A stretch of DNA of 64,000 nt from Dechloromonas sp. HYN0024 (GTDB taxonomy: Bacteria > Pseudomonadota > Gammaproteobacteria > Burkholderiales > Rhodocyclaceae), in NCBI RefSeq assembly GCF_003441615.1, contig NZ_CP031842.1, positions 948,501 through 1,012,500 on the forward strand, in the 5' to 3' direction. The notes under the pieces are model-generated. The model did no database searches. It saw only the letters and a program-made list of their open reading frames with translations, and had not been told where the DNA came from. The first letter of the stretch is position 1. Every line of letters starts with the position of its first letter. Made by a program: the position numbers and the translations under genes. This document shows, piece after piece, positions 27,997-36,924 of the stretch.

Positions 27997-28509
27997 TTGA
28001 CCGGCAACGATATCGTCGTATTGGGTCGGCTGGCCGACCCCTACGGGATTCAGGGCAGGCTTTGGTTGTACCCCTTTGGTGACGATCCGCTGGCCTGGGC
28101 AGAAATGCCTGTCTGGTGGATTTCCCGAGAAGGCGAGCCGTGGCGCGAATGCAGGCTGAAAAGCCTGAAAGCCCACGGCAACGGTCTGGTCGTGCTGTTG
28201 GATGGTGTCGCCGATCGTTCCACCGCCGAATCGATGAAGGGTGTTCTGGTCGGGGCGCCGCGTGAAGCGTTGCCGACGACCGACAAGAATGAGTTTTACT
28301 GGACTGATCTGATAGGTCTGGAGGTTGTCAATTCGGCTGATGAGCGGCTCGGCAAGGTGGTCGGTTTGATCGAAACCGGTGCCAATGCCGTGTTGCGCGT
28401 GCTCGGCGATGACCAGGTCGAGCGTCTGCTGCCGTTTGTTTCGGCCGTGGTGCTGGCGGTAGAGAAGGAAGCCGGGCAGATTCGAGTGGAGTGGGGCAGC
28501 GACTGGTGA
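27997..28509 (+). CDS. rimM: Ribosome maturation factor RimM
   Basis: 170 residues starting with TTG at 27997. The N-terminal domain begins [20 protein letters not shown]; the PRC-barrel C-terminal domain begins near [12 protein letters not shown]. RimM binds S19 and helps mature the 30S head. It lies 9 bp after rpsP, and its stop overlaps the trmD GTG. Confidence 0.96.
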   Translation: MTGNDIVVLGRLADPYGIQGRLWLYPFGDDPLAWAEMPVWWISREGEPWRECRLKSLKAHGNGLVVLLDGVADRSTAESMKGVLVGAPREALPTTDKNEFYWTDLIGLEVVNSADERLGKVVGLIETGANAVLRVLGDDQVERLLPFVSAVVLAVEKEAGQIRVEWGSDW

Positions 28510-29270
28510 TCCGGTTCGATTGCATCACCCTCTTTCCGGAGATGTTTGCGGCAGTAACGGAGAGTGGCATTACCCGTCGGGCGCTGGAAGAACAGCGCTG
28601 GGGGTGGCAAGGCTGGAATCCTCGTGATTTCGCCGAGAACACCTGGCGGCGGATCGATGATCGCCCTTTTGGTGGTGGGCCAGGCATGCTCATGCAGCCA
28701 GGGCCGCTCGAAAAGGCGATTGCTGCAGCCAAGGCGCAGCAGCGCGAGGCAGGGCTGGCCAAAAGCCGGGTCATCTACCTTTCGCCGCAGGGCGCACCGC
28801 TCACCCATGAAAGGGTGATGCAACTGGCGACTGGCGATGAAGGGCTGATCCTTCTTTGTGGCCGCTATGAAGGAATTGACGAGCGTCTGATCGAACGCTG
28901 TGTTGATGAAGAAATTTCGATCGGAGATTTTGTGCTTTCCGGTGGCGAGTTGCCGGCCATGGCGTTGATTGACGCCGTTGTCCGCCAGTTGCCGGGGGTA
29001 CTTGGAGATGCCGCTTCGGCGGTGGAAGATTCGTTTGTCGGTGGTTTGCTCGATTGTCCCCACTACACCCGCCCGGAAGTTTACGAGGGCGCGGCAGTGC
29101 CGGAAGTTTTAATGTCGGGCGACCACAAAAGAATTCGTCGCTGGCGGCTCAAACAGTCGCTGGCCCGAACCCGGAAGCGCCGGCCGGATTTACTGGCGCA
29201 CCGCAGTCTGACTGCGGAAGAAGCGCAACTCCTCACGGAAATCGTCGGAGAGGAGCAATGCGGTGAGTAA
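28506..29270 (+). CDS. trmD: tRNA (guanine-N1-)-methyltransferase TrmD
   Basis: 254 residues from GTG 28506, giving the family start [14 protein letters not shown]. The knot region has [15 protein letters not shown] and the SAM site [15 protein letters not shown]. It methylates G37 next to the anticodon, which prevents frameshifting. An earlier in-frame start at 28491 would only add residues overlapping rimM. Confidence 0.97.
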   Translation: MIRFDCITLFPEMFAAVTESGITRRALEEQRWGWQGWNPRDFAENTWRRIDDRPFGGGPGMLMQPGPLEKAIAAAKAQQREAGLAKSRVIYLSPQGAPLTHERVMQLATGDEGLILLCGRYEGIDERLIERCVDEEISIGDFVLSGGELPAMALIDAVVRQLPGVLGDAASAVEDSFVGGLLDCPHYTRPEVYEGAAVPEVLMSGDHKRIRRWRLKQSLARTRKRRPDLLAHRSLTAEEAQLLTEIVGEEQCGE

Positions 29271-29296
29271 GTGTTTATAAAATTTAAGGATCTCAC

Positions 29297-29677
29297 ATGA
29301 ACCTGATTCAACAGCTGGAACAAGAAGAAATCGCCCGTCTGGGCAAGACCATTCCCGACTTCGCACCGGGCGACACCGTTGTCGTTCAGGTCAAGGTCAA
29401 GGAAGGTAACCGCGAGCGTCTGCAGGCTTACGAAGGCGTCGTTATCGCCAAGCGTAACCGCGGCCTGAACTCTGCTTTCACCGTTCGCAAGATCTCTTCC
29501 GGTGAAGGCGTCGAGCGTACTTTCCAGTCCTATTCGCCGCTGGTCGCTTCCATCGAAGTGAAGCGTCGTGGTGATGTCCGCCGCGCCAAGCTGTACTACC
29601 TGCGCGAGCGTTCTGGCAAGTCGGCACGTATCAAGGAAAAGCTGGTCCGCAAGGAAAAGCCGGTCGCCGCTGCATAA
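29297..29677 (+). CDS. rplS: 50S ribosomal protein L19
   Basis: 126 residues: [56 protein letters not shown]19 lies at the subunit interface. It is the last gene of the operon and is followed by an intrinsic terminator. Confidence 0.98.
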   Translation: MNLIQQLEQEEIARLGKTIPDFAPGDTVVVQVKVKEGNRERLQAYEGVVIAKRNRGLNSAFTVRKISSGEGVERTFQSYSPLVASIEVKRRGDVRRAKLYYLRERSGKSARIKEKLVRKEKPVAAA

Positions 29678-29694
29678 GCGATTTTTCCGGACCC

Positions 29695-29723
29695 AAAAAA
29701 AGGCAGCCTCGGCTGCCTTTTTT
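29695..29723. terminator. Intrinsic terminator of the rplS operon
   Basis: GGCAGCC-TC-GGCTGCC flanked by seven A and six T, so the stem can extend to 13 bp. The insertion sequence begins 8 bp further on. Confidence 0.92.
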
Positions 29724-29731
29724 ATTTTACA

Positions 29732-29758
29732 TGACCCGTCCTGAATGAAGTTGACACC
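29732..29758 (+). repeat. Left terminal inverted repeat of the IS
   Basis: 27 bp, TGACCCGTCCTGA then a variable core and GTTGACACC; pairs with 31041-31067. Confidence 0.93.
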
Positions 29759-29784
29759 TTTTTTTGTAGAAAAGGGGAAGTCAG

Positions 29785-30180
29785 ATGGAATCAGGGATTA
29801 AGCGGACGCAGCGAGACTACACGCTGACTTTTAAACGGGCGGTAGTTGAGCAGGTAGAAAAAGGCGAACTTAGCTGCAGACAGGCGCAAGATCGCTATGG
29901 CATTCAAGGGAAATCGACGGTCTTGGCCTGGTTGCGAAAACACGGTCGCCAGAACTGGGATGCGATGGCACACTACGGTCGCATGAGTGACCCAACCCAA
30001 TCAGTGACGAGCCTGACTCCGGAACAGCGGATCAAGGAACTGGAAGTCCAGCTCAAGGAAGCGCGGGAGAAATCCCAATTCTTCGAGGCGGTTATCGACG
30101 TTTTGAAGAAAGACTACGGAGTCCGCGTCGTAAAAAAGCCTGTGGGCAAGTCCTCACGCAAAAGTCCGTTGAAGGGCTGA
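29785..30180 (+). CDS. IS3-family transposase OrfA
   Basis: 131 residues with an N-terminal helix-turn-helix (YTLTFKRAVVEQVEKGELSC, then RQAQDRYGI) and a C-terminal leucine-zipper-like helix (RIKELEVQLKEAREKSQFFE). OrfA binds the terminal repeats; alone it regulates transposition. The frame holds the slippery heptamer A_AAA_AAG at 30132-30138 about 45 bp before its stop, which allows production of the OrfAB fusion. Confidence 0.93.
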   Translation: MESGIKRTQRDYTLTFKRAVVEQVEKGELSCRQAQDRYGIQGKSTVLAWLRKHGRQNWDAMAHYGRMSDPTQSVTSLTPEQRIKELEVQLKEAREKSQFFEAVIDVLKKDYGVRVVKKPVGKSSRKSPLKG

Positions 30181-30198
30181 GTGTATCGAGGGCTTGCC
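30132..30198 (+). promoter_or_regulatory. Programmed -1 ribosomal frameshift signal of the IS
   Basis: The heptamer AAAAAAG (30132-30138) is in the phase A_AAA_AAG relative to orfA. Six bases later an 11-bp stem with one G-U pair can form between 30145-30155 (GGCAAGTCCTC) and 30188-30198 (GAGGGCTTGCC). The -1 frame is open from the heptamer into orfB without a stop. Confidence 0.85.
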
Positions 30199-30203
30199 GC
30201 TAT

Positions 30204-31019
30204 ATGGGAATCAGTCGGCAGGCGCATTACCAGTGGCAGCACCGTCGGGCGCAAGATGAGGTCAAGTACGAACGAGTTCTGGAACAGGTGAAGACCAAGC
30301 GCTTGCGTCAGCCCCGTTTGGGAACGCGCAAGCTGCATCACTTACTTGGCCCGACGCTGGCGGCGGAAGGCCGTGGCCTTGGGCGCGATGCCTTGTTCGA
30401 TCTGTTGCGTTGGAATCGCCTGTTGGTGCCAACCAAGCGGGCATATCACAAGACGACCGACAGCCACCATCGTTTCCGGCGACATCCCAACTTGCTCAAA
30501 GCCGGTCCGGAGCAAATTTGTCCCGAAGCGAGTGAGCAGGTTTGGGTCGCCGACATTACCTATCTGCCCACCCGAGAACGCTGCGCCTATTTGAGCCTGA
30601 TCACCGATGCCTATTCCCGCAAGATCGTCGGTTACCACGTCCATGACAGCCTGCACACAGCCGAGGTAAGCCAGGCCTTGAAGATGGCACTGAAAGGACG
30701 CAGGGGAAATCAGGCGCTGATCCATCATTCGGACAGGGGTATTCAATACTGCTCGAATGAGTATCAGGCCATTCATCGCAAAAACGGCCTGATTTGCTCA
30801 ATGACGGACGGCTACGACTGTTATCAGAATGCTCTCGCGGAAAGGGTCAATGGCATTTTGAAGCACGAGTTCCTACTTCAGCAGCCCAGCGACCTAAATC
30901 AAGCACGGCACATGGTCAGTCAATCCATCGCCATCTACAACCAGGAGAGGCCGCATTTGTCGCTACAATTAAAAACGCCCGATGAGGTTCATCGGGCATC
31001 TTTGCAGGCCAGTAATTAG
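30204..31019 (+). CDS. IS3-family transposase OrfB (DDE integrase domain)
   Basis: 271 residues from the first ATG; in the OrfAB fusion the frame is entered near 30138. The rve integrase core has the catalytic triad in VWVADITYLPT, HHSDRGIQYCSNEY and NALAERVNGILKHEF. A substrate-binding helix precedes it (MGISRQAHYQWQHRRAQ). No internal stop is present, so the transposase should be functional when fused. Confidence 0.95.
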   Translation: MGISRQAHYQWQHRRAQDEVKYERVLEQVKTKRLRQPRLGTRKLHHLLGPTLAAEGRGLGRDALFDLLRWNRLLVPTKRAYHKTTDSHHRFRRHPNLLKAGPEQICPEASEQVWVADITYLPTRERCAYLSLITDAYSRKIVGYHVHDSLHTAEVSQALKMALKGRRGNQALIHHSDRGIQYCSNEYQAIHRKNGLICSMTDGYDCYQNALAERVNGILKHEFLLQQPSDLNQARHMVSQSIAIYNQERPHLSLQLKTPDEVHRASLQASN

Positions 31020-31040
31020 GCTGGCCTATCCGTCGAAACA

Positions 31041-31067
31041 GGTGTCAACCTGGATCAGGACGGGTCA
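31041..31067 (-). repeat. Right terminal inverted repeat of the IS
   Basis: 27 bp ending CAGGACGGGTCA; the reverse complement matches 29732-29758 at 23 of 27 positions. Confidence 0.93.
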
Positions 31068-31142
31068 CTTGAATTTGGAAACTGTACCTTTGTGCAATAT
31101 GCATATGTGTTCGCCAAAGATATGATTTGGTTTTTATTATTC

Positions 31143-31699
31143 ATGTCATTAGCATTAAAATTGCCAGCAATAAGGTCGTTGCAACGGTTTCTAATATTTT
31201 CGGTAAAGTCTACGCCAGTAACGCTGATGGCATGTTAGGTAGCCTCAATGCTGGAGATGCCATCTACGAAGGTGAGTCGGTCGTCAGCAGCGATGGTGGG
31301 CTGGGCATTATTCATCTGGCTGACGGTCGAATTATGACGTTTGTCTCGGGCGAGGGGGAGGTTTCTGAACTGCGTGCTGATCGCCATCTAGCTGTTGAAT
31401 ATCTCAAGGCAGCCATGGAGTAGCTAGACAATCCGGATAACCGCTCCGCTGGTCTGCTTGCGTTACGGAAAGTTGCAGAAGCCTATGGCGGCCTAGCTGC
31501 CGTAGCTGCCGCAGCAGGCATTAGCCGGGAAGTCCTCTATCGAACGCTATTGCCCACGGGCAATCTAACCCTGAAAACCTTGCTAGCTCTGTTAAAGACA
31601 GTGGGTCTCCGTCTTTCAGTCGAGTCTGAAAAACAAGCACATTTCTTAATTTGGCGGAAATCGATCAAGCCAATCTCACTGGCCGACTTAGGTCACTAA
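31143..31699 (+). pseudogene. Decayed chimera: LapA-type adhesin retention module joined to a HigA-like antitoxin
   Basis: One frame, interrupted twice. The first part reads SNKVVATVSNIFGKVYASNA, then LNAGDAIYEGESVVSSDGG and LADGRIM, which resembles the N-terminal retention module of giant type I-secreted adhesins (LapA/BapA type). After about residue 75 it becomes VEYLKAAME, then a TAG at 31421, then in the same frame AEAYGGLAAVAAAAGISREV, TLKTLLALLKTVGLRLSVES. This resembles addiction-module antidote proteins with a helix-turn-helix. Adding one A to the run at 31157-31160 would join ATG 31143 to the frame; TTG 31127 is in frame as it stands. No toxin gene is nearby. The stretch is more AT-rich than its neighbours. 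Confidence 0.65.
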
Positions 31700-31714
31700 T
31701 ACGGTTGGCGACAG

Positions 31715-31744
31715 CAAGAATGGGCGATCAAATCCCCATTCTTG
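31715..31744. terminator. Perfect hairpin downstream of folE2
   Basis: CAAGAATGGG (31715-31724) and CCCATTCTTG (31735-31744) form a 10-bp perfect stem with a 10-base loop. There is no T-run on either side, so it may be a 3'-end stabiliser or a factor-dependent terminator of folE2. Confidence 0.5.
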
Positions 31745-31763
31745 ATTTGCCAGTGGCCTCGAT

Positions 31764-32576
31764 TTACGGGTGAGCCGGCGGGCGCGTCTTGTCGTTTTCG
31801 ATCAGGGCGTAGGCCGAGTGATTGTGGATCGACTCGAAGTTCTCCGACTCGACGACATAGGCGTCGATGCGGGTTTCGGCGTTGAGGCGGGCAGCGACGT
31901 CGCGGACCATGTCTTCGACGAACTTGGGATTGTCGTAGGCGCGCTCGGTGACATATTTCTCGTCCGGGCGCTTCAACAGGCCGAACAGTTCGCAGGAGGC
32001 TTCCTGTTCGACGAGCTGGACGATTTCCTCGATCCACACGAAATCATTGGTGCGCGCGGTGACGGTGACATGCGAGCGCTGATTGTGCGCGCCGTATTCG
32101 GAAATTTTCTTGGAGCAGGGGCACAGGCTGGTGACCGGTACGACGACCTTGACCGAGGTGGCGATTTCGCCGTGGCAGATGTCGCCGATGAAGGTGACAT
32201 CGTAGTCCATCAGGCTCTGGACGCCCGAAATCGGTGCCGTCTTGTTGATGAAGTAGGGGAAATTCATCTCGATATGGCCGGTTTCGGCTTCGAGCTTGGC
32301 GACCATGTCGCGCAGCATGACCGGGAAATTTTCGACCGAAATCTCGCGTTCGTGGCTGTTGAGAATCTCCACGAAGCGCGACATGTGGGTGCCCTTGAAA
32401 TTGTGCGGCAGGCCGACATACATGTTGAACATGGCGATGGTGTGCTGGACGCCGGTCGATTTATCCTGAACCTTGATCGGGTGGCGGATCGACTTGATAC
32501 CAACCTTGTTGATGGCGATGTGGCGGGTGTCGACGGTGTTCTGGACGTCGGCGATAGGGCTGTTCGGGGTGTTCAT
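31764..32576 (-). CDS. folE2: GTP cyclohydrolase FolE2 (type IB)
   Basis: 270 residues of the FolE2 family, which forms dihydroneopterin triphosphate for folate and queuosine without the Zn-dependent FolE fold. Seen are [19 protein letters not shown], the LCPCSK motif with its metal-related cysteine, the GAHNQRSHV segment and [10 protein letters not shown]. It lies 21 bp after dxs on the same strand. It complements the pabB and queG genes elsewhere in the window. Confidence 0.96.
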   Translation of the reverse strand: MNTPNSPIADVQNTVDTRHIAINKVGIKSIRHPIKVQDKSTGVQHTIAMFNMYVGLPHNFKGTHMSRFVEILNSHEREISVENFPVMLRDMVAKLEAETGHIEMNFPYFINKTAPISGVQSLMDYDVTFIGDICHGEIATSVKVVVPVTSLCPCSKKISEYGAHNQRSHVTVTARTNDFVWIEEIVQLVEQEASCELFGLLKRPDEKYVTERAYDNPKFVEDMVRDVAARLNAETRIDAYVVESENFESIHNHSAYALIENDKTRPPAHP

Positions 32577-32597
32577 GAGCTGTTCTTCAGTAAATTA

Positions 32598-34451
32598 TTA
32601 TGGGTTGGTCCGGCGACGCACGCTGCGCACAATACCGTCCTTGTCGAGGCCAAGTTCGGCCAGTAACTGGCCTTGTTCGCCGTGGTCGATGAAGCGGTCG
32701 GGCAGGCCGAGGCGCAAAACCGGCACCGACAAACCCCGTTCCGCCAGCACGCGCTCGATTTCCGAGCCAGCACCGCCGATCACAGCGTTTTCTTCGACGC
32801 TGACGAGCAAGGAATGGTTCCCGGCTAGTTCGACAATCAGTTCGATGTCGAGCGGCTTGATGAAGCGCATATTGACCACAGTGGCGTCGATTTCCTCGCC
32901 AGCGGCCAGCGCAGCGGGGACCAGACTGCCGAAGGCGAGCAGTGCGACATCCTTGCCCCTCCGGCGAATTTCACCCTTGCCGACGGGCAGAGTCTCGAGA
33001 TCGGCCGTGGGTACCTTGCCCGTGCCGCTGCCGCGCGGGTAGCGCACCATGCTCGGGCAGTCCAGGGCGTAGGCGGTGGACAACATCTGGCGACATTCTG
33101 CTTCGTCGGCCGGTGCCATGACCACCATGTTGGGGATGCAGGTGACGAAGGACAGGTCGAAGGTGCCGTGATGGGTCGGGCCATCGGCACCCACCAGACC
33201 GCCGCGGTCGACTGCGAAAATGACCGGCAGGTTCTGAAGGGCGACGTCGTGCACCAACTGGTCGTAGCCGCGTTGCAGGAAGGTCGAATAGATGGCGACA
33301 ACCGGTTTCAGCCCTTCGCAGGCGAGGCCGGCGGCAAACGTCACGGCGTGCTGCTCGGCGATGCCGACATCGAAATAACGGTCGGCATGCTCGGCCGAGA
33401 AGCGCACCATGCCTGAACCTTCACGCATGGCCGGGGTAATGCCGACGAGGCGGGAGTCAGCCTTGGCCATGTCGCACAGCCAGTCGCCGAAGACCTGCGT
33501 ATACGTCAGTTTGGCCGTGCCCTTGGCCGACTGGATGCCATCGCAGGCGGCAAACTTGCCAACGCCGTGATAGAGGATGGGATCGTTCTCGGCCAGCTTG
33601 TAGCCCTGCCCCTTCTTGGTGATGACGTGGAGAAACTTCGGTCCCTTGAGTTTCTTGAGGTTTTCCAGCGTCGGGATCAGGGCGTCGAGGTCATGGCCGT
33701 CGATCGGGCCGTAGTAATGAAAGCCGAATTCTTCGAACAGGGTGCCCGGCGCAATCATGCCCTTGACGTGTTCCTCGGCCCGGCGCGCCAGTTCGAGCAG
33801 GGGCGGGGCAAAGCCGAGCATGTGGCGGCCGGCTTCGCGGGCGACGTTGAAGGTCTTGCTTGATGTCAGGCGGGTGAGGATGTTGTTGAGCGCGCCGACC
33901 GGCGGCGAGATCGACATTTCGTTGTCGTTGAGGATGACCAGCATGTCTGCATCGGCGACGCCGGCGTTGTTCATCGCCTCGAAGGCCATGCCGGCCGACA
34001 TCGCGCCGTCGCCGATGATGGCGATGGCCTTGCGGTCCTCGCCCTTGTGTTTGGCAGCCAGTGCCATGCCGAGGGCAGCCGAGATCGAGGTAGACGAATG
34101 GCCGACGCCGAAGGTGTCGTAGGGGCTTTCACTGCGTTTCGGAAAGCCGGAAACGCCGCCGTGCATGCGCAGTCGGTCCATGCCCTCACGGCGGCCAGTG
34201 AGCACCTTGTGGGCGTAGCACTGGTGGCCGACGTCCCAGACCAGGCGGTCGTCCGGGGTGTTGAAGACTGCATGCAGGGCAATGGTCAGCTCGACCGTGC
34301 CGAGGTTTGACGACAGATGGCCGCCCGTTTTCGACACCGAGTCGATGAGGAAGGCGCGCAGTTCGGTCGCCAGCTGCGGCAATTGCTTGCGGTCCAGTCG
34401 GCGCAAATCGGCCGGACTGTTGATGCTTTCAAGCAGACGGGATGCGGTCAT
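32598..34451 (-). CDS. dxs: 1-deoxy-D-xylulose-5-phosphate synthase
   Basis: 617 residues. The ThDP-binding motif is [18 protein letters not shown], with the catalytic-domain motifs [19 protein letters not shown] and [15 protein letters not shown]. It condenses pyruvate and glyceraldehyde 3-phosphate, the first step of the MEP isoprenoid pathway. Its ATG shares one base with the ispA stop. Confidence 0.97.
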   Translation of the reverse strand: MTASRLLESINSPADLRRLDRKQLPQLATELRAFLIDSVSKTGGHLSSNLGTVELTIALHAVFNTPDDRLVWDVGHQCYAHKVLTGRREGMDRLRMHGGVSGFPKRSESPYDTFGVGHSSTSISAALGMALAAKHKGEDRKAIAIIGDGAMSAGMAFEAMNNAGVADADMLVILNDNEMSISPPVGALNNILTRLTSSKTFNVAREAGRHMLGFAPPLLELARRAEEHVKGMIAPGTLFEEFGFHYYGPIDGHDLDALIPTLENLKKLKGPKFLHVITKKGQGYKLAENDPILYHGVGKFAACDGIQSAKGTAKLTYTQVFGDWLCDMAKADSRLVGITPAMREGSGMVRFSAEHADRYFDVGIAEQHAVTFAAGLACEGLKPVVAIYSTFLQRGYDQLVHDVALQNLPVIFAVDRGGLVGADGPTHHGTFDLSFVTCIPNMVVMAPADEAECRQMLSTAYALDCPSMVRYPRGSGTGKVPTADLETLPVGKGEIRRRGKDVALLAFGSLVPAALAAGEEIDATVVNMRFIKPLDIELIVELAGNHSLLVSVEENAVIGGAGSEIERVLAERGLSVPVLRLGLPDRFIDHGEQGQLLAELGLDKDGIVRSVRRRTNP

Positions 34452-35344
34452 TAGAATTGCCGATGGCAGATGAAATCGGCCAGTTGGGTCAGGCGGGCTG
34501 CCCGCTCGCCGAAAATTGAGAGGGCGTCGAGCGCGTCACTGCGCAGTTCGTCGGCGTAGGCGCGGGCGGCATCGAGGCCAAGCAGGCTGACGTAGGTCGG
34601 CTTGTCAGCCGCTTCGTCCTTGCCGGCCGTCTTGCCGAGCGTGGCGGTGCTCGCCGTGCAGTCGAGAATGTCGTCGACGACCTGAAAGAGGAGGCCGGCG
34701 CGCTTGGCGAAGCGGTCGAGATGGCTGCGTTCTTCAGCCGACAGTGGCCGGCCGGCGAGGGCGCCGAGCATGACTGCGGCACGGATCAGCGCCCCGGTCT
34801 TGAGGGCGTGCATCAGTTCCAGTTCGGGCTGGTTCAATGGTTTGCCAACCGAAGCAAGATCAATGGCCTGGCCGCCAGCCATGCCGCGCGAACCGCTAGC
34901 GTGGGCAAGCAGGGCGATCATTTCGAGTTGCTGTTTCGGCTCACCGATGGATTGGCTGGCCAGCAGTTCAAAAGCCAGTGTTTGCAGGCTGTCGCCAACA
35001 AGCAGGGCGGTCGGCTCGTCAAATTCGACGTGACAGGTCGGCCGGCCACGGCGCAGCACGTCGTCGTCCATGCACGGCAGATCATCGTGGACCAGCGAGT
35101 AGGCATGGATCATTTCCACCGCACTGGCAACGATATCAAGCTGGTCAGGAGCTGCGCCGGTCAGTTCGCCTGCGGCATGGGCGAGCAGGGGGCGGACACG
35201 CTTGCCGCCACCGAGCGTGGCATAGCGCATGGCTTCGTGCAGGCGGGCGGGAATGCTGTCACTACCCGGTAGAAATCGGGCAAGGGCTGCTTCGGCGCGG
35301 TCCTGGGTTGCGGCCATCCAGGCAGAAAAGGGGGCGGTGCTCAC
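34451..35344 (-). CDS. ispA: Farnesyl diphosphate synthase (polyprenyl synthetase family)
   Basis: 297 residues. The two aspartate-rich motifs are present: DDLPCMDDD (first) and DDILD (second). It makes the C15 allylic diphosphate for quinones and undecaprenyl carriers. It overlaps xseB by four bases upstream and dxs by one base downstream, the conserved xseB-ispA-dxs order. Confidence 0.96.
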   Translation of the reverse strand: MSTAPFSAWMAATQDRAEAALARFLPGSDSIPARLHEAMRYATLGGGKRVRPLLAHAAGELTGAAPDQLDIVASAVEMIHAYSLVHDDLPCMDDDVLRRGRPTCHVEFDEPTALLVGDSLQTLAFELLASQSIGEPKQQLEMIALLAHASGSRGMAGGQAIDLASVGKPLNQPELELMHALKTGALIRAAVMLGALAGRPLSAEERSHLDRFAKRAGLLFQVVDDILDCTASTATLGKTAGKDEAADKPTYVSLLGLDAARAYADELRSDALDALSIFGERAARLTQLADFICHRQF

Positions 35345-35580
35345 AAGGTACCCAATGTCTTTTGGTCGACATCCCGGAACTCGCCGTTTTCGAGCACGCG
35401 GATCTGTTCCTCGGCATCGGTGAGCTGGGCCTGACAGTGTTTCATGAGTTCCATGCCGCGCCGGTACGCGGCGATCGAGGCTTCAAGTTCGAGCTTGCCG
35501 CCTTCCATGCTGGAGACGATGTTTTCGAGTTCGGCGAGTGCCGTCTCGAATTTCATGTCGGCAATGGGTGTTTGAGCCAT
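35341..35580 (-). CDS. xseB: Exodeoxyribonuclease VII small subunit
   Basis: 79 residues from ATG 35580 (MAQTPIADMKFETALAELE). The family pattern is FETALAELENIVSSMEGGKL followed by LEASIAAYRRGMEL. It forms the regulatory helical subunit of ExoVII with XseA, which is not in this window. The open frame extends further upstream, but this start fits the family. Confidence 0.95.
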   Translation of the reverse strand: MAQTPIADMKFETALAELENIVSSMEGGKLELEASIAAYRRGMELMKHCQAQLTDAEEQIRVLENGEFRDVDQKTLGTL

Positions 35581-35687
35581 GTCTGGGGCGATCAAGGAAA
35601 CACGCGAAAATACCCCATCAAGGGGCGCGAGGTCAAATATCGGGGTAAAATACAACCCCTTTTTTAACCCCCCGCTGGAGCTTTGGA

Positions 35688-36821
35688 ATGTCCGACATGG
35701 CGACTCTGTCCCGGTTGGCCCCCGCAGTTTCCCAACTGCCGGTGGACTGGTATTTCGACGAAAATATTTTTGAGCTGGAGAAAAAGCTCATCTTCGATGC
35801 CGGTCCGAGCTATGTTGGCCACCAGTTGATGGTGCCCGCAGCGGGAGATTATCGTTCGCTCGAATGGAAAGACCACGGCCAGATGCTGCTCAATGGCGGC
35901 AGCGAGGGGCCGAATGCCGGTAACTGGCAGATGTCGAACGTCTGTCGTCACCGTCAGGCCATCATGTTGCAGGGCTCGGGTACGCTCAACGGGCCGATTG
36001 TCTGCCCCATCCATCGGTGGACCTACGATACCGGTGGCGAGTTGATCGGCGCCCCGCATTTTCCCCAGAATCCCTGCCTCAACCTGAACAAGGCCAAGCT
36101 GGAAAACTGGAACGGTCTGCTCTTCAAGGGTCCGCGTTCGGCCAATGCCGACCTGGCCGGCATGAAGGTCGCGCCGGAACTCGATTTCACCGGCTACAAG
36201 CTCGATCACGTCGAGATGCACAAGTGCAACTACAACTGGAAGACTTTCATTGAGGTCTATCTTGAGGATTACCACGTCGCACCCTACCACCCCGGCCTCG
36301 GCAATTTTGTCACCTGCGACGACCTGACCTGGCAGTTCGGTGACTGGTATTCGGTGCAGCGCGTCGGCATTACTTCATTGCAGAAATCCGGCTCCAAGGC
36401 GTATGAACGCTGGCAGAAGGCGGTCCGCGACATCTACGGGGCCGAAGGCAAGACGCCGGAACATGGTGCCATCTGGCTGACCTACTTTCCCAACATCATG
36501 GTCGAGTGGTATCCGCATGTGCTGGTCGTGTCGACCCTGATTCCGCAAGGTGTGAACAAGACGCTCAACGTTGTCGAGTTCTACTACCCGGAAGACATCG
36601 TCGATTTCGAGCGCGATTTCATCGAAGCCGAACGCGCCGCCTACATGGAAACCGCCATCGAGGACGACGACATCGGCGAACGCATGGACCGCGGCCGCTA
36701 CGCGTTGATGAAGGAAGGGCGCAACGAGGTCGGGCCGTACCAGAGCCCGATGGAAGATGGCATGCAGCATTTCCACGAGTTCTACCGGCGGATCATGCAG
36801 TCGGCGATCGAAACGCGGTGA
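35688..36821 (+). CDS. Rieske-type aromatic ring-hydroxylating oxygenase, alpha subunit-like
   Basis: 377 residues. The Rieske [2Fe-2S] site is near residues 86-109 (CRHR and CPIHRW, i.e. CxH...CxxH). The catalytic domain shows NYNWKTFIEVYLEDYHVAPY with the expected mononuclear iron histidines, plus an acidic ligand candidate in the C-terminal EDDDIGERMDRGRY. A GGAG-type ribosome site precedes ATG 35688. No ferredoxin, reductase or beta subunit is adjacent, so it would rely on electron carriers elsewhere. The substrate is unknown. It is divergent from xseB-ispA-dxs. Confidence 0.9.
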   Translation: MSDMATLSRLAPAVSQLPVDWYFDENIFELEKKLIFDAGPSYVGHQLMVPAAGDYRSLEWKDHGQMLLNGGSEGPNAGNWQMSNVCRHRQAIMLQGSGTLNGPIVCPIHRWTYDTGGELIGAPHFPQNPCLNLNKAKLENWNGLLFKGPRSANADLAGMKVAPELDFTGYKLDHVEMHKCNYNWKTFIEVYLEDYHVAPYHPGLGNFVTCDDLTWQFGDWYSVQRVGITSLQKSGSKAYERWQKAVRDIYGAEGKTPEHGAIWLTYFPNIMVEWYPHVLVVSTLIPQGVNKTLNVVEFYYPEDIVDFERDFIEAERAAYMETAIEDDDIGERMDRGRYALMKEGRNEVGPYQSPMEDGMQHFHEFYRRIMQSAIETR

Positions 36822-36924
36822 TTCGTTTTTTGACGCAGAGAAGTAGCGTTCGGCAGTATTTGATTTTCTCTTCGTCTCTGCGATTAACCGTCTCCGCGTT
36901 TAACTCGTTTTGGTAAAGCTGTAG

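Larger units (their letters stand above)
29732..31067 (+). mobile_element. IS3-family insertion sequence, apparently complete
   Basis: A 1336-bp element bounded by imperfect 27-bp terminal inverted repeats that start TGACCCGTCCTGA on both sides and match at 23 of 27 positions. It contains overlapping-frame orfA and orfB with a -1 frameshift signal, and the DDE residues are intact. The outer trinucleotides (ACA left, CTT right) do not match, so there is no target duplication. The subgroup resembles IS150, but no name is assigned. Confidence 0.93.

Noticed and set aside
35620..35675. GGGG/CCCC pairs before the Rieske gene as a terminator or riboswitch
   Set aside because: Stems of four bases with AT-rich loops in a promoter region; too weak to call.
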